From positions 1-64,000 of the forward strand of contig JBAKBP010007153.1 of NCBI GenBank assembly GCA_037953745.1: DNA of 64,000 bases, given 5' to 3'. This DNA is from Lithodes maja. Taxonomy: Eukaryota; Arthropoda; Malacostraca; Decapoda; Lithodidae. The position numbers were made by a program, and so were the translations under genes. This document shows positions 44,700 through 55,433 of the stretch, piece after piece (positions within the stretch are counted from its first letter, which is position 1; every line of letters starts with the position of its first letter). The notes beneath the pieces are model-generated. The model had not been told where the DNA came from. It saw nothing but the letters and a program-made list of their open reading frames with translations, and searched no databases.

Positions 44700-45044
44700 T
44701 TAAGGGGAGATGGGTCGTTTTTCTGGTCCCCCTTTTTCCTCATGTTTAGCCCCATTAGTTTTCAGATTTTTAGACGTTTGCCACATTAGTTTGTCAATTT
44801 TGAAACCTTTCATCCCATTTCTATATCAATATCAAGACATTTCGTGCGATTTAGGTGTCAATTTTTTCCTGGCGAGCGATAGCGAGCCTATAATTTCAAG
44901 AGAAACTTTTTTCTATCGACAAATATACACATTTATTTTGAAGGAGGGTTTAGGGAGTGTTTTTGTTTAAGCTTGATGAAGAAACTAACAAATAAATGAA
45001 TATATAAATAAATAGACCCACAATAATAACCACTGTCCCCTTAA
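44700..45044 (-). mobile_element. TTAA-flanked MITE, family M, copy 7
   Basis: A body of 337 bases lies between TTAA at 44700-44703 and TTAA at 45041-45044. The ends are GGGGAGATGGG and CACTGTCCCC. The core CCTGGCGAGCGATAGCGAGCC is in reverse orientation relative to copy 1. It lies just upstream of the surviving 5' part of element X. Confidence 0.78.
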
Positions 45045-45065
45045 CTATATATTTAGAGTCATCTC

Positions 45066-45945
45066 CTATGTTACTATGAAGAATAGAACTCTCTTAAGCC
45101 TGCCTTTACACCCCAGAAGTACTGTAGGGGTGTGCTATAGGCCACCAGACGACACACAATTCTTGACCAAATTTGAACGAACTTTGTCATCGCTAGACCC
45201 TCGGAATGAATCCATTATACTAGGGGATTTTAACCTGTGTTACAAACAACGAAATACTAGACTTGTACGAGAATATAGGCACATACTGACAATGCACAAT
45301 CACAAACAACTCATCACAATCCCCACACGTATCTCTGAGAATCCCAATCAAGGGTTATACAGACTGGGATAAGTGATCACTTCGTCACAGATTGCACACG
45401 GAAAACCACAAAAATTACCCTAGATAATCACAAGGTCATCAAAACAAGGTCACTCAGAAACTACAACAAAGAAACATTTCTGGACATTTTATGGAATACA
45501 GATTGGTCTCCAGTGTTTGGAAGTACAAACGTTATGACGCATGGGTTGGCTTCAGAACGATTATCACAAACATCCTAGACGAAATAGCTCCTCTGAAAGA
45601 CATACGAATTAAAGCAAGGTCACACCCATGGATCAACAATGACATACTACACCATCTGGAACACAGAGACAATCTGTTAAAAATGCTAGTGAAACATAGA
45701 CAGGATCAAGGTCTGAAACATGAGTTCAACAGGGCCAGGAATAAACTAAGTAGAAAAATCAAATCAACGAAAACTAATTATTTCCACAATAAGGCAGAGG
45801 AATATCAGAATAACCCAAAGAAACTATGGAGGCACCTAAAAACAACAGGCTACAGCAACAAGGCAAGGGATTCGTCTAACACTAATATTGCTCTCAACAT
45901 TAATGATCAGGTTTGCCACGATAAACTACAAATTTCAACCTACTT
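45066..45945 (+). pseudogene. Non-LTR element X, endonuclease and linker (left half)
   Basis: VGVCYRPPDDTQFLTKFERT and ESIILGDFNLCYK are endonuclease blocks. After a stop near 45370 and a frame change, the linker continues (IRIKARSHPWINNDILHHLE, FNRARNKLSRKIKSTKTNYF, KLWRHLKTTGYS). The frame is cut at 45945 by the 3' end of CR1 element B and resumes at 52104. The 5' part of the endonuclease is missing. The family differs from the CR1-group copies A and B. Confidence 0.85.
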
Positions 45946-46094
45946 AAGAACATAAGAAAATGGGAGTCTGCAAAAAGCCGATCGGCCCATACAAGGCAGT
46001 TCCCTGTCACACCCAACCCCAATTACAAGGCCCAATTATAGGCCCAACTCTCTAATACCTTGAGTACTGCCCCCACCAAAATGGTCAGGGATTA

Positions 46095-47908
46095 ACACTG
46101 TGACGCCTACCAGCGTTGGCAGAATCGCCTCCCGGTAGCCACTAGCGCTCGCCAGGGCAGTGAAATGGGCTACAGTTATCAGAGAATGTTGTTCTTTCTT
46201 TCACAGTGTTCGTGTTGTTACAGACAGTCTCGTGGTGGTCTTTATTTTCGTCTGTGACAACAGGAAGCATTTTATATCATGAGTAGAACATAAGATGCAT
46301 TGTAGTGAAGTTGAGAGAAAGAGCGAGCGAGCAGCGTGGGGGCAGTGAGTGTAGATTTCCTCCTCCCTCCTCCCTCCCGGAGGAGTTTCTCGCCCGCGTG
46401 GTCTTTTTCTCGGTTTTGATTGGCTGGTGGTTCCTGGCGCCTTCTGGAGGCCTGCTGCCTGGTGACGTAGCGGCCTGTGATTGGCTGACCACCATGCCTT
46501 TGTGAGATCCTGTGGGTCCCGAGGAGCTATCTTCCTCAGAGCTTGCCTGACCAGCATACCCTTCACATCTCCCTTGCCACCTGTCCCCGACTTCTACCTA
46601 TAGATCACTTTCTCTCTCTCTCAACTTCTTACCTCTCATTCTTCCAATCTATTTAACATCATAACCCCCCTTTGGTTCTGCACGATTTCATACATCGGCC
46701 ATCGTATTATATGCTGAAGCTCTCAGATATTCCATGTTTAGTTAGACATTTTGGAGGGGTTAACATTTTGTCTGTAGAGGTTCGACACACTCGCGGTGTC
46801 TCCCTACCTTTTGCTTGGTTATCTGCTGGGCTATTTAATGCTAGACTGGGGTGAGGCTATTGTTGTTGTGATTTCCGATGTGTACCAGGTTTTGTTGAAC
46901 CTGTACAATCGCAACGGATACGTGGGAATCCTAGGTTGTCTTTCTGACTGTATACCTTGTGAGTTTAGCACTGTGTTGCGAGTGAGGGCTTTTGCCTCTG
47001 CCACCCAACACTGTGCTAACTCGTTTTGCTTTGACTTTGAGAGGGTCGCCAGGAGAGAACCAGATTCTAGCGATCTGGATCTCTCAAGAGAGCACCCCGT
47101 CATTTAACGTAATTTGGCCGCACAGTCTTAAGGACCTCGCTAGGCTACGAGCCGCTTGCTCAGCCATTGTTTCCTAGCCTACTACATCCCAGCTAGACTT
47201 TAATCGCCTAGCAGACACCCGATTAGGATTATAAGCTCTTATGTTATGTATGCAGCATTGTTATTCATGTTGATTGTAAGCCTTGGTTGTTGTTGAGTTG
47301 CACAACCTGAGCAGGCTTTTGCGTTGCCTGAGGAAGTACTTCTTTTGTTGTTGGAGATAATACTGTTGCGCATTTATTATTATTCCCGTGCCAGTTAACA
47401 CTGTATGTCCATACACTTGTCATATCTTGTTCCTGCTTTATATAACAGTTCAAAATCCGATTCGATCATCTTAAGCAGCATCAGACTTTCTTCAGAAGAT
47501 TCCTGTTCGATGCTTTAGGACTTTCATTCACTTTCTTTAATATAGGAGTGACAGTTTATTATTGTTTAGAGTAACTTTAATTATACCTTCTTCTTGTTTG
47601 CATTAAATCATTCCAGTGATTTAATTAAGCTCTCTATCTTTTTCCTTGTATACATTATTAACGTAATTGTATGTTGTTGTGATCAGGCTGTATCAGAGAT
47701 CATCAGGCTGTAGTAGTAGTGCATTAATTTTATACCGAGTTAGAGGATACCCCGCTATCGCAGATTTAACTCTGGAGGGTATAGATGTTTTTGTGCGCCG
47801 GCATTATAAGTTCGAAGGTTGGATCTAGTGTTACCGTTGTGGCTGTGTGCCTTTCTAGTCCAATGATTAAGAGCCCTTGTTTTATATGAGTCCCGGTCGT
47901 AACAACAC
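46095..47908 (+). mobile_element. Solo LTR nested in the 3' UTR of element B
   Basis: 1806 bases (46099-47904) begin TGTGACGCC and end GTCGTAACA, flanked by ACAC at 46095-46098 and 47905-47908. The uninterrupted copy A (near 38256) shows the empty site. Both the ends (TGTGACG...CGTAACA) and the length match the Gypsy LTRs at 23329 and 30777 in style, although the interior differs. No coding sequence is present, which fits LTR-LTR recombination. Confidence 0.85.
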
Positions 47909-48073
47909 AAGATTACGGGGGTCTGCTGAGCGCCGATTGGTCCACACCTGGTAGAGCCCCCTCACACCCAACCCATCTCGTCCATATGCCTATCTAATTT
48001 TATCTTAAAGCTCCCTATCGTTCTTGATCCCACTATATCACTTGGTAGCCTATTCCACCCATCTACAACTCTG

Positions 48074-48625
48074 TTACCAAACCAATATTTGCCGATCTTT
48101 TCTGAAACGAAATTTATCTAATTTGAAACCATTTGTACGAGTTCTTTCGCTATCACTGAACTTTAGTAAATTTTTCATGTCCCCTTTATTAATCCCACTA
48201 ACCCACTTGAATACCTCTATCATAATATTATCCCCTCTAACTCTGCGTCTCTCTAACAAATGTAAGCCTAATTTCTTCAACCTTTCTTCATACGGAAAAT
48301 TTCTAATATTATGGATCATTTTTGTCATTCTACGTTGTACTCTCTCCAATGAATCTATGTCCATTCTGTAATAAGGACACCAAAATTGAACAGCATAATC
48401 CATATGGGGTCTCACTAATGACAAGTAAAGTTTTAAGATAACATCAGCAGTTCTGTTACTCACACTCCTAGATATGAACCCGAGAATCCTGTTTGCCTTG
48501 TTACAAACGCTTATACTTTGTTTTCTAGGCTTCAAATCATTGCTAACAAACACACCTAGATCTTTCTCACAGTCTGAGTTTTCTAATTCCATATTAGCTA
48601 GTTTATATTTAACATTTGTATGCAT
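48074..48625 (-). pseudogene. RT C-terminal part of element B
   Basis: It contains ENSDCEKDLGVFVSNDLKPR, RPHMDYAVQFWCPYYRMDID and YEERLKKLGLHLLERRRVRG, matching copy A. It is separated from the rest of the RT by the 631-bp insertion at 48641-49271. A small deletion near 48093 shifts the end of the frame. Confidence 0.88.
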
Positions 48626-48636
48626 CTTCCCTATCT

Positions 48637-49275
48637 TTAACCTGACAAGCGCGAAATAGACCTAGGGGCTAGGGTAGTTATTTGTGCATTTCTAGCCTTG
48701 GATTCTGACAGAATTCGTTATATTTACAATATAGAGCATTATTTGTTTTCGGTATGCTTTTATTTTACATATATGATGTATATATGAACCTTCAAGAGTG
48801 CTAAAATAAGTGGGAAAAGCATTTGGGTGGTGAAAAACGAAGATATTGGCCACCCGGTCATAATCTCAGGCGAGAGAGAGCCACAGGCAACCCTCCTCTC
48901 TCGCTGTCTGTGAGGTAACTGAGACGAGCGGGGTGGTGTGGGCCGGTGTCTGGGTGTTACATAACGATCTTTTCTGCAACCCACTTGCGCTACATTATCG
49001 CGGGAGAGAAAAATAACCGATAAATGATGATAATAAGAGGGAAAATAGGTGATAATTGAGGAGGGGAGGGAGGGGGGAATAAGGAGGGGAGGGGGGTGGG
49101 TGAGATTTACATGGATGAGTACTGGAGGGGAATTATCTCACCTAGAGACAAATTCCTTTGTTTTGATAGGCCCTTTTTTTTTTTGGAAAGCTTTTTTTAT
49201 GGTCTTGCTTCCGTGAGGCCTATCGCGTTCCCTATAGGAAGCCTTCCGTGAGGCCTATCGCGCTTGCCGGGTTAA
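48637..49275. mobile_element. Non-autonomous piggyBac-like DNA transposon, 631 bp
   Basis: TTAA at 48637-48640 and 49272-49275 flanks a 631-base body. The left end is CCTGACAAGCGCGAAATAGACC. The right end, read inward, is CCCGGCAAGCGCGATAGGCC. TTAA duplication with CCY termini is diagnostic of the piggyBac superfamily. Copy A has the empty site (TCTTTAATACC near 38979). Near the right end a GTGAGGCCTATCGCG phrase is duplicated. No transposase frame is present. Confidence 0.9.
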
Positions 49276-50250
49276 TACCTTGCATTTGTCAATGTTAAAC
49301 TTCATCTGCCAATTTACTGACCATTCGTGTAAGGTATCTAGATCCCTTTGCAGACACTCTATATCTCTATCTGAATCAATTTTTCTCCCCATTTTGGTAT
49401 CGTCTGCAAATTTACTTATCCTACTAGTTATACCTAAATCAAGGTCATTTATGTATATAATAAACAACAGAGGACCTAATACAGATCCCTGGGGGACACC
49501 ACTTTTGACTGCTCCCCATTCTGACTTGGTACCATTTATGCTGACTCTCTGCTTCCTACCAGTTAGCCATGACCTAATCCATCCTAACAATGCCCCACCT
49601 ATTCCATGTGCCTCAACCTTTCTCATCAATCTCTCATGAGGGACTCTGTCGAAAGCTTTACTGAAATCTAAATATATAATATCATATGACTTGTCATTAT
49701 CTACTGCTTCATATACCTCTGAGAAAAAACTAAGCAAATTTGTAAGGCAAGACCGTCCCTGAGTGAATCCATGCTGAGAAGAATTGATTAAGTTAAATGT
49801 TTCTAAGTGGTTTCTCATTTTCCTAGCAATAATTGACTCTAGTAGCTTTCCTATGATTGAAGTGAGACTAATGGGACGGTAATTGGATGCTATTGATTTA
49901 TCACCTTTTTTGAAGATCGGAACTACATTTGCAAGCTTCCAAGCTTCTGGAACTATACCTGTTTCTAATGACTTGTTAAATAGAAATGTTAATGGGTAAC
50001 TTAACTCATCTCTGCATTCTTTTAATACTCTAGCATATACCTCATCAGGACCAGGCGATTTATGAGGTTTCAGTCTGTCAATTTCCTTAAGCACATCATT
50101 TCTACTTATAGTAACCGTACTTAACCTATTTTCTATACCATCGCTATATACCTTACGAACTTCTGGAAACTGTGCCAAATTTTCATTTGTGAAAACGGAA
50201 AGAAATTGACTATTTAATGTACTGCACATTTCTAAATCATTTTCTGTCAT
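49276..50250 (-). pseudogene. RT N-terminal and catalytic part of element B
   Basis: A frame of about 325 residues before it runs into the inserted element. It has SPGPDEVYARVLKECRDEL, SNYRPISLTSIIGKLLE, QHGFTQGRSCLTNLL, YLDFSKAFDRVPHERL, SGVPQGSVLGPLLFIIYIND, SKFADDTKMGRKI (FADD box) and EWSVNWQMKFNIDKCKVL. The last motif ends at the insertion site. The catalytic region is otherwise intact. Confidence 0.9.
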
Positions 50251-50255
50251 TTCTC

Positions 50256-50693
50256 CTATCGATTTTTAAGGGGACCAATTACATCTCTAACCTTGGATTT
50301 ATATAGTTGGTAAAAAGCTTTAGGATTATTTTTTGAGTCATTGGCAACCTTAATTTCATACTGTCTTTTTTCTTTCCTAATATCCTTTTTTACCTGTCGT
50401 GATAGATTCTGATAGTAAGCAAGTAGGTGAATTTCGCCTTTCTTAATTTTTCTATATATTCCTCTCTTTTTTCCTAGAAGATCTAATAGTCTATTATTCA
50501 TCCATTTGGGTTGGTTCTGTGTTGATCTAAATTTTCTTTTGGGGATATATTTATTTTGCGCATTGAATACTGACTTGATAAAATTATCGTATGTATCTAC
50601 CAAGTTTGACGTCTCTTCCTGACTTAAGATGACAGGTGCCTGAGAAGGGATACACTCATTTGGACACCTGGATCGACTTAATTTTTTGACCAT
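50256..50693 (-). pseudogene. ORF2 linker of element B
   Basis: A Lys/Arg-rich frame (NAQNKYIPKRKFRSTQNQPK, WMNNRLLDLLGKKRGIYRKI, FYQLYKSKVRDVIGPLKNR). It joins the endonuclease to the RT. A frameshift near 50253 separates it from the RT frame, which begins four bases later. Confidence 0.82.
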
Positions 50694-51595
50694 AGGGTCG
50701 CTAATAGGGCTCTTCTTAACCCACCATAATTGGCTTTTCTGAAGTCAGGTATTAATGTTGTATTCTCTCTGGTATTACCTTTCCATTGTATATTAAAATA
50801 CACAAAATTGTGGTCACTATTTCCTAGGTGGTCCCCTATCTCTACATTATTTATCATATGTTCATTGTTACTGAAAACTAAATCGAGAATATTATTACCT
50901 CTAGTCGGCGTATCTATGAATTGAAATTAAAAACTATCTTGTACTACCTCAATAAACTCCTCAGAATCAGAATCGCCTATTTGATGCTGCCAATCTATAT
51001 TCGGAAAATTAAAATCCCCCATAATGCACACATTGCTAAACCTTGATGCCATTTTAATTTCCTCCCATAATGACGTTCCGTCATTTCTACTCATATTTGG
51101 CGGTCTATACATAACCCCAATAACTATGGTCTCACTACCTTCGTTTACCTCTACCCAAACACTTTCATTATCGTTATTTAGTCTAATACCTGATTTAATA
51201 CAGCTTTTTAATGTACTCCTGACAAACACTGCTATACCGCCGCCACCCCTCCTACTTGTTCGGTCATATTTAAACAAACTATATCCTGGTATATCAAATT
51301 CTGCTTAAAAATGCCTGGTTTCTGTATTAATCCACGTTTCAGTTAGCGCTATTATGTCTATATTTTCTTTGATAACAAGGGCTCTAAGTTCGTTCATTTT
51401 GTTACATAGACTCCTACAGTTTGTGTAATATACTCTCAATTTACTTCTTTTATTTATACCTAATTTACCTTTATTTCTAACTACATTTCCATCTTCCGTT
51501 GCACCATCACTACTATCATTAGCAATATTGTCATATATTTTAGCATGAGACTGAATATCCTTATCGCTTTCGCCTGACGCTAAAAAAAAATCCAT
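50694..51595 (-). pseudogene. ORF2 endonuclease of element B, three frames
   Basis: 51595-51305 gives LRVYYTNCRSLCNKMNELRA and IIALTETWINTETRHF, then a stop caused by TTAAAAATG replacing TAAATAATG as read on plus. 51277-50927 gives FKYDRTSRRGGGGIAVF, VIGVMYRPPNMSRND and IMGDFNFPNIDW. 50926-50694 continues with TPTRGNNILDLVFSN and the SDH-type block in further frames. It has the same domain order as copy A. Confidence 0.85.
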
Positions 51596-51628
51596 TTAAC
51601 CTCTCTTTTACACTCTCAATATTTCTGT

Positions 51629-52099
51629 TCAAAACCCCACAACCACCCTGTCTAAAGAACTAGCTAATGTAGAAACCCCTAACCGTGAAAGATGAACCCC
51701 ATCCCTTGCGTACATCCTATCTCTACCATAGAAAGTGTCCCAGTTATCAATGAATGGTATTGCTTTTTCTTTGCAATATTTCTCCAACCGGCAATTGATA
51801 CCAATCGCCCTGGATGTCCATTCCTTGGGAACTCCTCTTCTGGGTAGGATACAATGTACTACAGGGATCCCTCCCTTCATCCTAACCTTATCTAACACAT
51901 CCCGATACTGCTGCAGCAGTTCCTCACTTCTACCCTTACCAACATCGTTACTCCCGGCACTGAGACAAATAATGGGGTTATCTCCACTATCTTCCAAGAT
52001 GTGGTCCATCTTCTCTAAAACCCTCCCAACTCCATGGCCAGGCAGACACACAACCTTCCTAAATTTAGTGCGGGTAGCCCTAACTAAATGTCTTACCAT
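51629..52099 (-). pseudogene. ORF1 esterase of element B, truncated at its 5' end
   Basis: 156 residues. KVVCLPGHGVGRVLEKMD, PIICLSAGSNDVGKGRSEEL, IPVVHCILPRRGV and INCRLEKYCKEKAIPFIDNW precede YARDGVHLSRLGVSTLASSL. The GSND and DGVHLS blocks are the Gly/Asn and Asp/His boxes of SGNH hydrolases. The frame begins at the Met that in copy A directly follows VGDS, so the catalytic serine is lost by the insertion-associated truncation. It ends with a normal stop just before ORF2. Confidence 0.8.
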
Positions 52100-52103
52100 A
52101 CTT

Positions 52104-53640
52104 CAACTCCTTCTTCACCTCCATAGCAAACACATTTGCACAGAACCTACCGCAACCCCTCAATAAATACACAACAACAACGGCCACCTTTCGAAATTTC
52201 TACAGAGATAAAGGCATATACCCGAACACATTTGAATTGCAAAATGTTACACCAAAATACACTTTTGACGAGCTCTCTAACCTAAATGTACATAAAAGCA
52301 CAGGACCAGACAAAATTCCTGCCAAATTTCTACGAGATGGAGCCATTGGTATAGCAGGCCCCCTAACCCACATCATCAACCTGTCAATTAACACCAACAC
52401 TGTACCTGCTGAACTGAAGGAAGCTATTGTAACCCCTCTATTCAAGAAAGGAAATAAACTAGAAGTTGGCAACTACAGACCAGTTAGCATATTATGTATT
52501 GTATCTAAAATCCTTGAAAGGGCGGTATACACCCAAATTGAACACTACCTCAAAGAAAATGATCTATTCTATAAGTTTCAATCAGGTTTCAGATGCATGT
52601 GCTCGACAGACTCCTGTCTCATCCACTTAACAGATCACATTCGTAAAGAAATGTCTAAAGGTAACTACACCGGTATGGCTCTTCTTGATCTACAAAAAGC
52701 GTTTGACACAGTAGACCATGATATCTTATGTAATAAACTACAAGCAATGGGCATTGGGTCAGTGAACTGGTTTAAATCTTATCTTAGTGGTAGAACACAA
52801 AGAGTCAAAATTGACGATAATATATCTGATCCTATGCCAATTAACTGTGGGGTCCCGCAGGGAAGCATCCTTGGTCCCTTACTCTTTCTCTGTTATGTGA
52901 ACGACATGGAACTGAGCGTCTTGTGTAAATTATTACTGTATGCTGACGACAGCGTGCTTCTGGTTTCAGGAAAAGACCCAATAAGTATTGCCGCTTCACT
53001 TTCCAAAGAACTAGAATCATGTAGTGAATGGCTAGTGGACAATAGACTATCTCTTCACCTGGGCAAGATGGAAGCCATCTTATGTGGAACAAAACGCAAA
53101 CTGAAAGACATTGTGGGCTTCTCGGTCAACTGTAATGATATTCCTATAACAACAGTGTCACAAGTTAAATATCTCGGGACTAAAACTGGACTCGAGTTTG
53201 TCAGGTGAAACAAGTTTGGAATCTATCCTGAATAAGTGTAGAGCACGTATAAAATACCTGTATAGACAGGTGGGATGCTTGCCAGCGGCGACCAAAAAGA
53301 CCCTTTGCCAAGCGCTTGTTCAATGTCATTTTGACTATTCTGTGTCATCCTGGTACTCTGCATCATCTAAATTAGCACAGCACAAACTTCAGGTCACTCA
53401 AAATAAAATGGTTAGGTTCATGCTGAACCTAGGACCCAGATCACATGTTGGCCAGGAACAACTTCAGTCACTAGGTATGCTCAATGTCTCTGACAGGGCC
53501 AAACAAATCAGGCTAACTAATTCCTTCAAAATTTTCTATGACAGAGCTCCAGAGTATCTAAAGAGTGATTTTGGCAAGCTGAATCGAATGGCACAAACAG
53601 AATTAAAATCGGACCATTAGTTTAGGATTTCGAATTTGAC
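52104..53640 (+). pseudogene. Non-LTR element X, reverse transcriptase (right half)
   Basis: The frame resumes with FNSFFTSIANTFAQNL, then KSTGPDKIPAKFLRDGA, VGNYRPVSILCIVSKILE, MALLDLQKAFDTVDHDIL and NCGVPQGSILGPLLFL. LLLYADDSVLLVSG carries the YADD catalytic box, and NRLSLHLGKMEAILCGTKRK follows. A single-base change of frame near 53195-53205 leads to ETSLESILNKCRARIKYLYR and HFDYSVSSWYSASSKL, ending at 53620. The use of YADD rather than FADD separates it from the CR1-group copies. It is Jockey/CR1-superfamily in general character; the exact clade is unresolved. Confidence 0.88.
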
Positions 53641-54050
53641 TGGGCCTTCCTGGAGGGCCCACGGGACCGTTTTTTGGACTTTAAAAGTCCTCTGTAGCCC
53701 AAACTATAAGTCCTAGGGAATTCTACTTGGTGTCATTCGATTTTTCTCGGCGAGCTGCTTCTAGACATGGTCTTAGATTTCATTTTCGCACAGCCATTCG
53801 GCCAGAATCGAAAATATTTTTCTCAAAAACCTTTAAGCCCAGGCAAATTGGGAGGTTTGACGACCTCCCTTATAACCAAATAAGGAAAACCTCTTATTTG
53901 GTAGCAGTCTCGGAGTATCCAACGTAGGGCTTATGATCTCAGCCGCTACCACAGCGGGCCGATTTATCGGTACTCACGCGAAGTAACCAAATAATCTCTA
54001 GAGTTGCACCTCAATTCACTACTAGGCACGTTGTACACACTCCGAGACGA
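53641..54050. other. Non-coding segment left of the BEL element, with one 80-bp inverted-repeat arm
   Basis: It contains a palindromic GGCCTTCCTGGAGGGCC (about 53644) and, at 53845-53924, a segment that returns as its reverse complement at 61577-61656, beyond the BEL element. Further short inverted motifs (GGTAGC ... GCTACC) follow. It may be the left half of a foldback or DIRS-type terminal repeat split by BEL. Confidence 0.5.
53845..53924 (+). repeat. 80-bp inverted repeat, left arm
   Basis: It begins AAATTGGGAGGTTTGACGAC and ends GTATCCAACG. It contains the internal hairpins GGGAGGT..ACCTCCC and AAATAAG..CTTATTT. It matches the reverse complement of 61577-61656 with one difference seen by eye. 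Confidence 0.8.
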
Positions 54051-54055
54051 CTAGG

Positions 54056-54612
54056 TGTCGGGAATAGGGTAATGATCCCGACAGTTTTAGGTCCATTAGG
54101 ACATTTGAATTTGGCGGTATCGTATCGCATGTACGATTTCGGCTGGTTCTTTGTGTATTGTAGTTTATTAAGTTAGGTTAAATATTAACTGTAATGTATA
54201 AATATCTACATCAGCTCTAGATGTATTATGAAACCAAGTTATGGGTTATAATTATTATGAGTCGGCAGCCATATGTAATTTCGCGAAGCGATCGGACGCC
54301 GGCCCTCAGTCTCTCAATCAACACCATACTGTTAACATCTCCTCCCCCGGCTCTGACTCAACCCACAGTTCACCATGTGCTACAACTAAATATAACAACA
54401 GTCCTACATCACCAGTCCTCTAAGCTAAGTTCATTGTATGATATTGTATTATGTTAACATTCCTACATGTCATGCAATTGAACTAGCCGTTTGTGGGGGA
54501 CTGGATTAAACCTATCGACGAATACCTCGTTGGTAAATATATTATAATACTATTTGTTGGGATTTTCATGTACCAGTGAACCATAATTGAACCGTTAACT
54601 AGATTCCCGATA
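54056..54612 (+). repeat. 5' LTR of the BEL/Pao element
   Basis: It starts TGTCGGGAAT and ends ATTCCCGATA, near-perfect 10-base inverted ends (TA rather than CA at the 3' end). Near its start GGGAATAGGGTAATGATCCC is itself a hairpin. It should carry the promoter and polyadenylation signals. TATAAATATC at about 54198 is a possible TATA element but is unproven. Confidence 0.95.
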
Positions 54613-54617
54613 AATAT

Positions 54618-54634
54618 TGGTCCTTCGTGCCCTA
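54618..54634 (+). promoter_or_regulatory. tRNA primer-binding site of the BEL element
   Basis: TGGTCCTTCGTGCCCTA begins five bases after the LTR. TGGTCCTTCG plus GCC is complementary to the 3' end expected for arthropod tRNA-Tyr (acceptor CGAAGGACCA), with one mismatch, so tRNA-Tyr is the suggested primer. This rests on recalled tRNA sequence and needs a comparison. Confidence 0.55.
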
Positions 54635-55433
54635 AAGCTTCGTTACCGTAGTCCCGTTTTGTTTGCTTCCTAGACGCTTGTGGGCTTACAAATGGCTGCC
54701 GCCTCGCGCGTTGTTGGCCGACTGCCTTTTCCCTAGTTTACCACCCAGCTTCTTCCCTCTTGTTTTTTACCATTTAGGCGCCGTCTCTATTTTTTGGGGG
54801 ACTAGTTTCCAGGTTTTTTTGGGCGTGTGCTCCTTGGCGTTTTTTGGTGGGTTAGCTGGGCTGGAGATTAGGGTAGGGGTTGTTTCGTCGGTCACCTTTT
54901 TGCGCTCATAGGCTTGGCTAGGCTAGGCAGTCTAGGCCTACAGGTGTCTGTGATAGCTTTTCATTTTGGTGGTGTGCCTGTGGTATTAGATGTGTTGTCA
55001 TTGTGGGACTCATTATTCCTTTTGCTGTGGGGAGGGTTCTCATGTGACTTTTTATATTAATTTCATAATAGCCTAGGCCTAGTTGCTTACAGTGGCGGTC
55101 ATGAGTGTCTGTCTTTGTTAATTCCTAAGCGATTGACAGTTAATAGTCAGACCTCATGATTGTAGCTTAACCAGCTAGGCTTACCTATAAAGGGCTTATA
55201 ATAATTAGTGCTTCACCTTACCCTTTCTTTTAATGGATTTAGTATTTAATTTTTTTGTCTAGTTAGATCATTTCCTTTTGATAGTTTATATTAAGGGGGA
55301 TGTAAGTATTATGTAATTCTTTTTGAGTAAATTTCTTAAGTAATGGGGGTTTGCCGCTGTTGATTCCCAAGCGATTAACGGTTTGTAGTCTGACCTCATT
55401 GTAATTTAAGTTGCTTAAAATTAGACCTTAACG
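54635..55433 (+). other. 5' leader of the BEL element
   Basis: About 800 bases without a long frame. It contains a diverged direct repeat: AATTCCTAAGCGATTGACAG with GTCAGACCTCATGATTGTAG (about 55118-55165), and GATTCCCAAGCGATTAACGG with GTCTGACCTCATTGTAATTT (about 55361-55409). The polyprotein ATG at 55434 follows the second copy. Confidence 0.6.

Larger units (their letters stand above)
45941..52103 (-). mobile_element. CR1-group non-LTR retrotransposon B, nested in element X
   Basis: The element runs from 52098 (5') to 45946 (3') on the minus strand. TACTT at 45941-45945 and 52099-52103 is the candidate target-site duplication. Removing B plus one TACTT restores an open junction in X. B ends with the same AAGAACATAAGAA terminal repeat as A. 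It is 5'-truncated at the codon after the ORF1 GDS motif. It carries two later insertions: a solo LTR in its 3' UTR and a piggyBac-like element in its RT. Confidence 0.9.

Noticed and set aside
46201..47180. Small host gene inside the 46-47.9 kb segment
   Set aside because: Frames are short, lack domains and lie wholly inside a solo LTR with TG...CA ends and an ACAC duplication.
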